This document shows, one piece after another, positions 1 to 7,114 of a stretch of 64,000 nucleotides of DNA (positions within the stretch are counted from its first letter, which is position 1; the number at the start of each line of letters is the position of its first letter). The stretch lies in IMG/VR virus record IMGVR_UViG_3300020020_000026, positions 1-64,000 of that record; one strand, written 5' to 3'. The translations under genes were made by a program, and so were the position numbers. The DNA comes from a virus. Under the pieces are notes generated by a model. The model was not told where the DNA came from. It searched no databases and saw nothing but the letters and a program-made list of their open reading frames with translations.

Positions 1-270
1 CTTGCATTTATTCCTATCGGTATTTATTATTATTCCCCCCTGGCCCCGGTGGGCTCGCCCCGCCCCTGGGGTGCCCGCCCATTCGTTTCAATAGCTTAGT
101 CCTCATTTTAGAACCTCTGAATACTTAAACGCATCCACGGCCTTCCTACAGCCTCGATACCCCACCCTCTGCAACCCATTGATCTATATAGCTTATTTTG
201 ACCCATCTAAGCGCTGATTACGTGTCTAATACCTCAATGATATCAATAGGTTAGGCCAGTACCCCCATAT

Positions 271-306
271 GGAACTTGGGTAGAGAAAACTATTCTCTAG
301 GGTTCC
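271..306. repeat. Inverted repeat / hairpin
   Basis: Inner arms TAGAGAA (281-287) and TTCTCTA (293-299) are perfectly complementary around a 5-base loop. Outer arms GGAAC (271-275) and GTTCC (302-306) extend the structure with an internal bulge. There is no T-run after it on either strand, so a structured RNA element or protein site is as likely as a terminator. Confidence 0.5.
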
Positions 307-369
307 ACAATGAGGTTGTGTCCGAAGCGGCCCTAATGGAACAACAACTTTTAGTTTAGTGTTTAAATT

Positions 370-397
370 ATTGAATAATATCAATAACTTATTCAAT
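370..397. repeat. 9-bp AT-rich inverted repeat
   Basis: ATTGAATAA (370-378) and TTATTCAAT (389-397) are perfect complements separated by 10 bases. The repeat lies 11 bases beyond the stop of the leftward 28-residue gene. It could be a weak transcript end or a repressor site. Confidence 0.45.
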
Positions 398-407
398 GCT
401 ACTATTC

Positions 408-494
408 CTAATATGGCATGAACGCAACCAGTAGAGCCATAGTGAATACGAGCAAATTAACTATGTATATCAGGTACATAGCCCTATTGCTCAT
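408..494 (-). CDS. 28-residue single-span membrane peptide
   Basis: A very short reading frame, M-S-N-R-A-M-Y followed by a hydrophobic stretch (LIYIVNLLVFTMALLVAFM) that makes up nearly the whole peptide. It is preceded by a perfect AGGAGG five bases before the ATG, which is the main reason to believe it. It lies 9 bases downstream of the HNH gene stop and would be the last gene of the leftward unit. Function unknown; small one-span phage peptides can be membrane effectors or lysis/exclusion factors, but nothing here decides that. Confidence 0.55.
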   Translation of the reverse strand: MSNRAMYLIYIVNLLVFTMALLVAFMPY

Positions 495-503
495 GGTTTC
501 CTC

Positions 504-827
504 CTAGGGCAACCTAGACTTCCAGAAGGGGTGGTTTTGCTGATCTATAGGAAAACCATCCTCGCCTATGTCAGAACGGAACCCTCTCTGTTCCTGGAAC
601 TTCTTCCCTGATTCATGGCAGTTCCTGCAGAGCGATTGCAGGGCACCTAGCCAGAACTCGTTCCAGTTCCCCTTATGTGGAACCACATGGTCAGCGACGA
701 TGGCCGGAACCACTAAACCCTTTTGCAGACAGTACGCGCAAAGGGGATGTTCCTGCATCTGAAAATTATGACGCTTGCGCCAGCGCCCTAGCTGATACCA
801 ATCGCGATAATTCTGGGACCGCTTCAT
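504..827 (-). CDS. HNH endonuclease
   Basis: 107 residues with a full HNH/McrA-type motif: Cys30-x2-Cys33, the Asp46-His47 catalytic pair, His51, then Cys67-x2-Cys70-His71. The Cys pairs hold structural zinc and the DH pair binds the catalytic metal. The spacing, and the C-terminal GEDGFP..HPFW tail, resemble the small HNH proteins that sit next to terminase genes in HK97-like phages and assist DNA packaging. No terminase is visible here, so the partner may lie beyond coordinate 1. No strong ribosome site precedes the ATG at 827. Family call is firm; packaging role is inferred. Confidence 0.85.
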   Translation of the reverse strand: MKRSQNYRDWYQLGRWRKRHNFQMQEHPLCAYCLQKGLVVPAIVADHVVPHKGNWNEFWLGALQSLCRNCHESGKKFQEQRGFRSDIGEDGFPIDQQNHPFWKSRLP

Positions 828-1055
828 CGTTTTAAGGCACCTCTGGTGCGTTATTTCGAGCGGAGGCTAGGGTGGCACAGGCGAAGCGCTTTAAGCGCCT
901 CTGTGAGTGCCGCCAGGGCAGGCACCGGAAAATCGACGCGGGGGATTGTGCTGTGCGCGCCGCTTTTTTGCACTGTCCTGGCGACCTGGGAGGCGAAGCA
1001 AAAACCAAGCTCCGCCATAACGAGTAGGACAACTTGTCCTATTCGAGGTGCTGAA
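828..1055. promoter_or_regulatory. Intergenic region with AGGACA-N3-TGTCCT palindrome (1025-1041)
   Basis: 228 bases between the NusG-like stop and the HNH start. TAGGACA and TGTCCTA (1025-1041) form a 7-bp dyad around ACT, and flanking CGA/TCG triplets extend the symmetry. The same dyad occurs at 23015 and 58939. A leftward frame starting at 1018 (55 codons) exists but lacks a ribosome site and I do not call it. The site is plausibly an operator for the HNH gene. Confidence 0.5.
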
Positions 1056-1598
1056 TTAACCCAGAAATCGACGGTTCCCACGTTGACGCATAAGTGTTTC
1101 GCGCCTTCTGCGCAAGCTATCTCTGGTATGCCTCTCGGCTTCAGACACAAGATCGTCAGTGGCGATGCTGATCTTGACCATGGAACCCAGCATATCGATC
1201 AGCACCATTTCGCGGTCGCGGGCGCTCATTCCGGTGTGGATCACCACCCTATACTTTAGTGTACCTCGCAGCACAGACAGCTTTTCACCTGGTCGAAAGC
1301 GTGGAGGTTCGGGGAGCTGCACCAGACCTCCTAGCTCCTGGGAGCGCCATGACGCGATGACCTCATCAGACAATTTTGCGGGCGCTTCGCCTCGCATCAG
1401 AATTGTACGCACGCCGACTGTGTTTTTTATTTCTGACCAGTAGGGCGTTGCGACGACGAAAATGTAGCTTGGAAAAAGCGGTTTTATTTTTCCGGTTGGT
1501 GCTTTGAATTGCGGAAAATATGGTTCGTGTTCTGCAAGGTGTTCTGCAGCGAAGGCTTCACGTTGCGGATTTGTCTGCACCACAAACCATGCATTCAT
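1056..1598 (-). CDS. NusG-like transcription elongation/antitermination factor
   Basis: 180 residues beginning MNAWFVVQTNPQREAFAAEHL, the typical start of a NusG N-terminal (NGN) domain. It continues through PLFPSYIFV to a C-terminal KOW-like segment (about residues 108-160: RPGEKLSVLRG, then a short beta-rich stretch). NusG and its paralogue RfaH bind RNA polymerase and alter pausing and termination; a phage copy suggests operon-specific antitermination. I chose the ATG at 1598 rather than the longer frame because GGAAGAG precedes it and the NGN motif starts there. The start overlaps the stop of the upstream Cys-containing gene by 4 bases. Which phage transcripts it acts on is unknown. Confidence 0.75.
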   Translation of the reverse strand: MNAWFVVQTNPQREAFAAEHLAEHEPYFPQFKAPTGKIKPLFPSYIFVVATPYWSEIKNTVGVRTILMRGEAPAKLSDEVIASWRSQELGGLVQLPEPPRFRPGEKLSVLRGTLKYRVVIHTGMSARDREMVLIDMLGSMVKISIATDDLVSEAERHTRDSLRRRRETLMRQRGNRRFLG

Positions 1599-1777
1599 TT
1601 TTTCTCTTCCAGGCACGAATGTTTTTTCATGTCGTCTGGAAGCGGCCCTTCGCACCCAAGCATGGTCATGATGGGACGCCCGGCAATGCGATGCGCCTGC
1701 ACCACTGAACAGTTCGGCGCGTGCGCCAGCGTTTTTCCTGGTTCTTTGTCGTCTTCAGTCAGCGCGATATTGATCAT
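1595..1777 (-). CDS. Small Cys-containing protein, paralogue 1
   Basis: 60 residues (MINIALTEDD...HSCLEEKK). It is clearly related to the next gene upstream: both share an LTE start, a HA-x2-C-x2-V segment, and a C-terminal (K/V)HSCL followed by charged residues. The two conserved Cys and the two His-Cys contexts could bind a metal. The ATG at 1777 has GAGGAAGG upstream. It overlaps its neighbours by 4 bases on both sides, so translation is probably coupled within the NusG operon. No known family recognised. Confidence 0.6.
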   Translation of the reverse strand: MINIALTEDDKEPGKTLAHAPNCSVVQAHRIAGRPIMTMLGCEGPLPDDMKKHSCLEEKK

Positions 1778-1962
1778 CGCCGCCTTCCTCGCAGGCATGA
1801 ATGCACAACGCAATTATCCGGCAGTTGCGTGCCTTCTTCGTAATCCAGCGCTTTGACGGATCGCTTGTTGTCTTGATCCTGTTTCACCATTGGGCAGTCT
1901 GCCGCGTGAGCGGTGACGCCTCCGCCTTCCTCTTCGGTCAGCATCAATTTAAGCGTCGCCAT
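1774..1962 (-). CDS. Small Cys-containing protein, paralogue 2
   Basis: 62 residues (MATLKLMLTEEEGGG...HSCLRGRRR), paralogous to the following gene with conserved HA-x2-C and HSCL segments. GGGAGG lies upstream of the ATG at 1962. Its 3' end overlaps the start of paralogue 1 by 4 bases, and its start overlaps the 65-residue gene upstream. Tandem duplication of such a small gene suggests dosage or divergence of a binding partner. Function unknown. Confidence 0.6.
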   Translation of the reverse strand: MATLKLMLTEEEGGGVTAHAADCPMVKQDQDNKRSVKALDYEEGTQLPDNCVVHSCLRGRRR

Positions 1963-2146
1963 TTTGCGCCTCCCTTGCGTAGTACTGTTTGCACCACTCA
2001 TCGATATCATCCTGAGTGAAGCCGCGCTTGGTCATGTCGCGTTCGAAGGTTTCGCGGTCGATCCTGTCGGACCCATAGAGCGATAAAAGCCGATCCATCA
2101 TCTCGAATTTGGTTTGCTTGGGTGCAGGCTGGTTACGTTTTTTCAT
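1949..2146 (-). CDS. Hypothetical 65-residue protein
   Basis: MKKRNQPAPKQTKFEMMDRLLSLYGSDRIDRETFERDMTKRGFTQDDIDEWCKQYYAREAQNGDA in outline: a basic start followed by two predicted helices rich in charged residues. The reading frame is longer, but a GGAG site places the start at 2146. It overlaps the CoiA-like gene 3' end. No family recognised. Confidence 0.55.
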   Translation of the reverse strand: MKKRNQPAPKQTKFEMMDRLLSLYGSDRIDRETFERDMTKRGFTQDDIDEWCKQYYAREAQNGDA

Positions 2147-3146
2147 TGGAGCTTCTCCAGTAATGATCGCCATGACGCAGGGCCATTTTCCATCGCTCTG
2201 TATCTCGATCAAATCTCTGCCAAGCCTCTGCTGTAATTTTATCGTATGACCCGTGAGCCGCCACAAGCTCCTGCAAATTAGGCGATTGCTTTTCCAGCGC
2301 CATCCATTCTGCTTCTGCTTTTTCCAGAGCCTCTTGTTGGGCACGCGCGTATAATTCAACGCGCTGCCTCTCGGCTATTTCGGCTCTGAATTTTTCCTTC
2401 TCGGCTTCTTCTTCGGCGCGAACCTTGTGCCACGCCTCTCGCATCAATTCCTTGTCGGCTTCTGTTTTAGCTTCCTTTCCTGCCCTGATTATATCCTCTT
2501 CCATTCTCGCTAATTCGGCTTCCTTGAGCCGCATCATCTCTTCCATTTCAGCTTTCCGCTTAGCTTCTTCCCTTGCGGCCAACTCAGCCGCCTGGGCCTG
2601 ACGGACAGACAATGGCGGATAGACCCAGCGACGCTGCGCACTATGCAGCACGATAGACTTGAACCTATCCTCATCCAGGTTGATTGAATCCCAATATCTG
2701 GACAGGTCTATTTCGAGCGTGCAAAGCCCGCGCGCGTGGATCAGCTCGATCTTTGATTTTGGCACGGGGTGCGTGACGTGAATTTCGATAGCAACATCCT
2801 CGTCGCCAAAGTGAGCCAGCACATCAGGACGAAGATCGCCTAGGGAGATTTCCTGCTCGGCGCTTAGCATAGCCCCAAAGGAATAGCCGTCAGGAAAAAA
2901 CACGCTCAGCTCATCGCAGATGATCTGCTTCGCGAACTTGTGCATGGCGGTTTCACGTCCACCTCCGCAATGGTCGCTGTGGTGCCGGAAGTGATGCTGC
3001 AACTTCTCGCCCTTAACGGCGACCAGCGACACCTGGCACTCCGGGCAGATGCAGTCGCAGGCCAGCCCTCGGACCACGCTTTGAACGGACACGATGCGCC
3101 GGTTATCGGCCCGCATTCCAAACGGAACTTTGATGTCGGCGGTCAT
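2133..3146 (-). CDS. CoiA-like nuclease with C-terminal coiled coil
   Basis: 337 residues. The N-terminus has a zinc-type cluster (Cys30, Cys32, Cys34, Cys37) followed by HHFRHH at 51-56, as in competence protein CoiA-like proteins. A PD-(D/E)xK-like core follows: Asp108 in LRPDV, and Glu121-x-His123 in AIEIHVTH. From about residue 185 to 290 the protein is a long charged coiled coil (AAREEAKRKAEMEEMMRLKEAELA...). CoiA relatives are thought to process DNA during recombination. Beside a primase-helicase and a RuvC-like enzyme, a role in phage DNA processing is sensible. Catalysis is inferred from motif spacing only. Confidence 0.65.
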   Translation of the reverse strand: MTADIKVPFGMRADNRRIVSVQSVVRGLACDCICPECQVSLVAVKGEKLQHHFRHHSDHCGGGRETAMHKFAKQIICDELSVFFPDGYSFGAMLSAEQEISLGDLRPDVLAHFGDEDVAIEIHVTHPVPKSKIELIHARGLCTLEIDLSRYWDSINLDEDRFKSIVLHSAQRRWVYPPLSVRQAQAAELAAREEAKRKAEMEEMMRLKEAELARMEEDIIRAGKEAKTEADKELMREAWHKVRAEEEAEKEKFRAEIAERQRVELYARAQQEALEKAEAEWMALEKQSPNLQELVAAHGSYDKITAEAWQRFDRDTERWKMALRHGDHYWRSSNEKT

Positions 3147-3438
3147 TCAGTTCCTCGTTTTTTGCATAACTCGATTTTTCTCCGCCTTATTTCACGATCT
3201 TGCGGACCGTCCTTAAATACTTCAACAAAATCAACGGCACCGGGAAAGTAGGGACGATCAGGGACGTTCCGCTCCTATAGACCCTGAATCCGCTATATCA
3301 CCCTCTATACCCCTCTTTCTTCATTAAGGGTCTTCTTTAATATAGAACGTCCCTAACGTCCCTACTGTACCTAAGTACAGACCACTATTGGTTTTTTGTG
3401 AGGGACGATCACTTTCCGTAGCCGTCCCTCGACCGTCC
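3147..3438. promoter_or_regulatory. Repeat-rich intergenic region, possible origin or operator array
   Basis: 292 bases between the primase-helicase stop and the CoiA-like start. The hexamer GGGACG or its complement CGTCCC occurs repeatedly, near 3248, 3259, 3347, 3356, 3402, 3423 and 3433, several as close pairs. The middle part (about 3270-3345) is AT-rich. Iterated short sites next to a replication gene and an AT-rich tract are what a phage origin or a multi-site operator looks like. No gene is visible. Confidence 0.45.
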
Positions 3439-5577
3439 CTAATTTGAGGGAGCTATGCCATTTCGCTCCCACATCCGCTGCCCTCCAGTGCCGCGTTTGG
3501 CCGCTCGACGCCATCCCAGGCTCGACATGATGGCCATGATCCGGTTCTGGTCGCGCTTGGGAAACTGGCCTATCCGATCCTTGACGATGAGGCCGGACTC
3601 CATAGCGGTCTGAAGCACTGTCGTTTTGGTGACGGTCTTGAGGTAGTCTTCGATGGGCTGCTCCCAGATATCGCTTTCGTAGCGCTTGGCCTGTTCCGGC
3701 ATTGCATGCTGTTTTTCGAATTCGGCTGTGGGCCACCATTGGGTGCCAGCACGAAAGAGGGCGACGGCTTCAGCAAAAAGTTGATCGCGGTCGCTCACCA
3801 ATTTTTCGACTGCGATCTTTACGGTTCGCACGGGCCAAAACCTTCGGCCGCCGGTCTCGTCGCGCAGATACTCGTCCTTATTTGTGGTGCCAACGAAAAT
3901 GCACTGGCGCGGTTCGACCGTTTCAGTTCGGCCATAAGGTGGACGAAAGCGCTCGACTGTTCGTGAGATAAAAGATTTTAGCAGCGACGCTTCGGCCTTC
4001 GACATAGCGTGCAGCTCTGCAACTTCGATCAGCCATTTGCCGCGCAGATGCTGTGACGTTTCCTTGCCTGCACCAATGTCCGGTAGGCTATCGCTGAACC
4101 AATCGTCGCCAGCGAGAACACGACACGCTGTTGATTTGAGTGTGCCCTGCTCGCCCTCAAGCACCAGCATATGATCGCCCTTGCATCCAGGCACAAAAAT
4201 GCGAGCGACAAGGCTGATGAAAAACATTCGACCGACGCCTGCCGCATACACTGAATTCTCTGCACCAAAATAAGTGTGCATGCATGTCTCAAGTCTCGGC
4301 ACGCCATCCCAGGCCAACCGATTGAGATAATCCCGCACCGGATGAAAACTGCACTGGCGTGATCGCACGTCGATACCCTGATGCACGGTGTCACGACCCA
4401 ATCGGCGCATGCCCTGCCATTGCAGATATTCCTGGACGACGGCCATGTCGGCATCGTTGACCTGGCGCACGACAAAGTCGGCATCCTCACGAAACAGCGG
4501 CTTCATCAGCATCGCGGTGCAGCTCATCTCATTGAACGCGAACGCATCGCGGAAGGCTTCATCCTTGCGTAGCGCGAGCAGCACGTTGCCGATGTTGCTC
4601 GCCATCTCGGTCTTGCTTCCCATTGCCTGTCCAGCCCATAATCCACTGTCTGCTTTTTCCGGCGGCTTCCAGTCCGCGCATCCGTTGATCAGCACATAGA
4701 GCTTCTCGACTGAGCCGCCGCTGACCATCCAATCCGACACGTCGCCCTTATCGGGCATTGCAGGCCAGTCGTGCCATAGCTCCAGGACGCGGACCCGCTT
4801 GGCTACGCCATAGAGCGAGCGCGCGATATCTTGCGCGTGATCCTGCCCAGGAAGGATCGGTCGCCCATCGGGATGAAACAGCAGTTCGCCGGTCTTGGGG
4901 TGCTTCTTCTGCGGGTCGCGATCAGGAACGATGACGATATCGTAATCCTTGAAATACTCTGACAGCTCATCGTGCCACTTGCCTGCGCCGCCAAGGTTGG
5001 TCGTCGCGGGAACGCCCATCGCCCATAAACGATCAGCATCCTTTTCGCCTTCAACGATCAGGACGACGCGGTCGGCCACCTCCAACAGCTCGGGGAATTT
5101 GTAGGGCACCTGACGGACGCCCTTGACGCTCCAGACCCATCCGCCTTTGATCTTGTCGGGCGGATCGGTCGGCAGTGGCCTGCGGCGCTGCCGGAAGTCT
5201 TTCGGCTCCATGCGGCAGACCTGGGAGAGCAAAGCGCCGCCCTCATCGCAGTAGTCGTAGGTCGCCACGATTTCGAAACGCTGGCGCGGAGCCTGGGCAG
5301 CTCCGCCGTCATGGGTCTCGAAGACGAAGCCCTTGCTCTTCAGCCACTCGAAGCGAGCGCCGCCCTTCAGCTTTGTCTCGCGCTCCACCAGGTCGAGCGC
5401 ACCGCCACCCTGGCTCTCCTGGTGGTCGTACCAAGTGCCCTTCACCAGATCGATGGACAGCGAGCCCTTGGAGCCGTAACGCCATTCCTTGTCGGAGGAG
5501 TACGCGGGGTTGGGATCACCAAAGAAGTGTTTGGCGAGCGGTCCAATGATGGCTGCAAATTCGGACGCTGCCGCCAT
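3439..5577 (-). CDS. Toprim primase fused to VapE-type helicase
   Basis: 712 residues. An N-terminal primase-type segment (GTWYDHQESQGGGALDLV, 47-64) is followed by a Toprim core with VEGEKDAD (175-182) and PDRD (218-221), the acidic residues that hold catalytic metals. The C-terminal half is a VapE-like P-loop ATPase: Walker A EGEQGTLKST (474-483), a Walker B-like KWLIEVAEL, and the family signature DETGGRRFWPV. The protein would unwind and prime DNA at the phage origin. It is the first replication gene of the leftward unit; the repeat-rich region directly follows its stop. Whether it makes primers or only carries a degenerate Toprim domain cannot be told. Confidence 0.85.
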   Translation of the reverse strand: MAAASEFAAIIGPLAKHFFGDPNPAYSSDKEWRYGSKGSLSIDLVKGTWYDHQESQGGGALDLVERETKLKGGARFEWLKSKGFVFETHDGGAAQAPRQRFEIVATYDYCDEGGALLSQVCRMEPKDFRQRRRPLPTDPPDKIKGGWVWSVKGVRQVPYKFPELLEVADRVVLIVEGEKDADRLWAMGVPATTNLGGAGKWHDELSEYFKDYDIVIVPDRDPQKKHPKTGELLFHPDGRPILPGQDHAQDIARSLYGVAKRVRVLELWHDWPAMPDKGDVSDWMVSGGSVEKLYVLINGCADWKPPEKADSGLWAGQAMGSKTEMASNIGNVLLALRKDEAFRDAFAFNEMSCTAMLMKPLFREDADFVVRQVNDADMAVVQEYLQWQGMRRLGRDTVHQGIDVRSRQCSFHPVRDYLNRLAWDGVPRLETCMHTYFGAENSVYAAGVGRMFFISLVARIFVPGCKGDHMLVLEGEQGTLKSTACRVLAGDDWFSDSLPDIGAGKETSQHLRGKWLIEVAELHAMSKAEASLLKSFISRTVERFRPPYGRTETVEPRQCIFVGTTNKDEYLRDETGGRRFWPVRTVKIAVEKLVSDRDQLFAEAVALFRAGTQWWPTAEFEKQHAMPEQAKRYESDIWEQPIEDYLKTVTKTTVLQTAMESGLIVKDRIGQFPKRDQNRIMAIMSSLGWRRAAKRGTGGQRMWERNGIAPSN

Positions 5578-5590
5578 GACCGCCTCTCCC

Positions 5591-6004
5591 TTAGCGTGTC
5601 GGATTGCAGATGCGGGTGTGCTTTACGCAGTAGGGACGCGACGCAGACAGCTCGGCACCAGGAGCGCCGCAGTAGAAATCGCAACTCACCGAATCATGGG
5701 ACCATAGCGGGAAGCGGCACCGTGTATCGGTCAATTGCCAAATCGTGCAACTGTAATCCCTGTCTTTCACAGGCCCGGCCTTCGGCGCTCTAGGCATGGG
5801 CTTCCTGGCTTTGGCAAACACAACGGGTGGGGGCTTCGGCTTCTTGACCGCGCGCGGGACGAACCCGGATCGGTGCGCCCTGCCGATCACTGCATTGCGG
5901 GAGCAGCCCAGGTCGTTCGCAATTTCGGTAAAGCTCATGCCGTTCTTGTAGAGCGACAACAACCGCGATGCCCGCTCCTCGGTCCAGGCGAACTCGACTA
6001 CCAT
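5591..6004 (-). CDS. GcrA-type cell-cycle regulator
   Basis: 137 residues. The N-terminal 45 residues have the GcrA signature: FAWTEERASRLLSLYKNG, SFTEIANDLG, SRNAVIGRAHR. A Pro/Lys-rich linker follows, then a C-terminal Cys/His-containing domain (CRFPLW, FYCGAP, YCVKH), as in GcrA. In Caulobacter and relatives GcrA binds RNA polymerase sigma70 and activates promoters methylated by CcrM. A phage copy could redirect that circuit toward phage promoters or hold the host at a suitable cycle stage. It also ties the phage to alphaproteobacteria. Its start overlaps the 3' end of the RuvC-like gene by 7 bases. Confidence 0.85.
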   Translation of the reverse strand: MVVEFAWTEERASRLLSLYKNGMSFTEIANDLGCSRNAVIGRAHRSGFVPRAVKKPKPPPVVFAKARKPMPRAPKAGPVKDRDYSCTIWQLTDTRCRFPLWSHDSVSCDFYCGAPGAELSASRPYCVKHTRICNPTR

Positions 6005-6540
6005 CCGGTCACTCTCAATCCTTTGTTGAACAACGGACTGACGCGCAGCGCCTGCTTGGGGTCGATCAGCGAGGCCGAGTATGACCAGATCGCGCAGGCG
6101 TCTCCCTCATTGTCGTTCCTCACGTTCCAGCCCAGCGCCTTGCATTGATCCATCACCGCCCGCTTTGCGTTGTCGCGCTGCATGTTGCGGAAGCCGGTGA
6201 AATGTTTGCGCACCTCACCGACGCCGCACTCGCTGATCTCGCCGACACCCCAGCGCCGGGCGCAGCCGCGAATGACGCCGTGCAGGCCAGCCAGGCGGTC
6301 GCGCACCTGGCGCGAGGTCTTGTTGAGCATGGCCTGGGGCGGCAGCATGCTTTCGATGACGACAATCTGCGGCGGGCTCTCGCGCACCATCTCCATCATC
6401 CACTGCAGCGCCTTGGCGAAGACCTGGTTCTGATCCTTGCCCTGGAAGGAGACGGTGCCAAACATCGGCGCATCGTCGCCGACACGGCCGCGCGCATAGC
6501 CAGTGGTCGTTGCAAGATCGATGGCGAGGATTTCGGTCAT
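5998..6540 (-). CDS. RuvC-like Holliday junction resolvase
   Basis: 180 residues from the ATG at 6540. RNase H-fold active-site residues are visible: Asp8 in ILAIDLATTTGYA, Glu63 in IVVIESM, and the C-terminal acidic pair in NDNEGDACA (Asp143, Asp147). Such phage enzymes cut four-way or branched DNA before packaging and process recombination intermediates made by exonuclease/RecT systems, both of which are encoded here. The start overlaps the stop of the upstream gene by 4 bases (ATGA), so the genes are translationally coupled. Confidence 0.8.
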   Translation of the reverse strand: MTEILAIDLATTTGYARGRVGDDAPMFGTVSFQGKDQNQVFAKALQWMMEMVRESPPQIVVIESMLPPQAMLNKTSRQVRDRLAGLHGVIRGCARRWGVGEISECGVGEVRKHFTGFRNMQRDNAKRAVMDQCKALGWNVRNDNEGDACAIWSYSASLIDPKQALRVSPLFNKGLRVTGW

Positions 6541-6923
6541 CGTATTCCCCACCCAAGCACACTCATCCATTCGCGAGTTGGATGTGTCAGAAGCCACCAC
6601 ACGACCGGGCTCTCTTCGTTCACCAGTTGCTTTAGGTGGCGCGCATAGCTTTGTGCTTTTCTGCCGTAGACAATTTTACTTTTTGGGAAGCCATCAACGT
6701 CAATCCCGAGATTGATTTCCCTCCAGCGAAGTCGTTTGAGTTCGTTTTCCAGCTCCTTAATGCGGCGCTTCAGGTCCAGCCACATCTCGAAATTGTCACC
6801 GCATTGACTAAATCCCTCATTGTAATACGCAAGCCACAGAGTAGCTTGGCGCACATATTGCTCGGCCAGTTCCTGACTTCTTTGCCGATATTTCGCCGCC
6901 GCTATTTTTTGTTCTTCGCTCAT
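6537..6923 (-). CDS. Hypothetical charged helical protein
   Basis: 128 residues from an ATG at 6923 with GGAGG eight bases upstream; the much longer open frame above it lacks such a site. Residues about 1-75 look helical and contain a heptad-like stretch (MWLDLKRRIKELENELKRLRWRE). The end is aromatic and hydrophobic (VVWWLLTHPTREWMSVLGWG). It is the first gene of the leftward replication unit. No family recognised. Confidence 0.55.
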   Translation of the reverse strand: MSEEQKIAAAKYRQRSQELAEQYVRQATLWLAYYNEGFSQCGDNFEMWLDLKRRIKELENELKRLRWREINLGIDVDGFPKSKIVYGRKAQSYARHLKQLVNEESPVVWWLLTHPTREWMSVLGWGIR

Positions 6924-7114
6924 GTCAATAGCCTCCACCGCATCAATCTCAGCGATAATCGCGTCATCGCGGCTGAAAAGTGCGTCAGAGAAAGCTATAA
7001 GCTGACAAGACGATTGGTAAATAGCATCAGGTGCGTCATGTGCCGCTCTAGACGCGCAGACATGCAACAGGCTGCGTGTAATCCTGTGAGAAGCGTGAAT
7101 CACAGGAGACAAAA
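6924..7114. promoter_or_regulatory. Divergent intergenic region between leftward and rightward units
   Basis: 191 bases between two genes transcribed away from each other, so it must hold at least one promoter in each direction, or the leftward and rightward units must be fed from elsewhere. A ribosome site (AGGAGA, 7104-7109) serves the GTG at 7115. I could not settle on -35/-10 pairs. Confidence 0.45.

Larger units (their letters stand above)
1..407. other. AT-rich stretch without a recognisable gene
   Basis: About 400 bases with no convincing reading frame. Except for a C/G-rich patch near 34-80 it is visibly richer in A and T than the rest of the window. It contains two clear inverted repeats (listed separately) and lies downstream of the leftward 28-residue membrane peptide, so it may hold transcript ends, an operator, or the junction to genome parts outside the window. 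I could not identify a promoter with confidence. Confidence 0.5.

Noticed and set aside
1-500. tRNA or small RNA gene in the AT-rich left end
   Set aside because: Two hairpins are present, but no cloverleaf with T-loop consensus could be drawn.
851-1150. Leftward open frame across the NusG-like 3' end and the following gap
   Set aside because: Its upstream half is antisense-phase overlap with the NusG-like gene on the same strand and the internal ATG at 1018 has no ribosome site. The palindrome at 1025 lies just before it, so I treat the region as regulatory.
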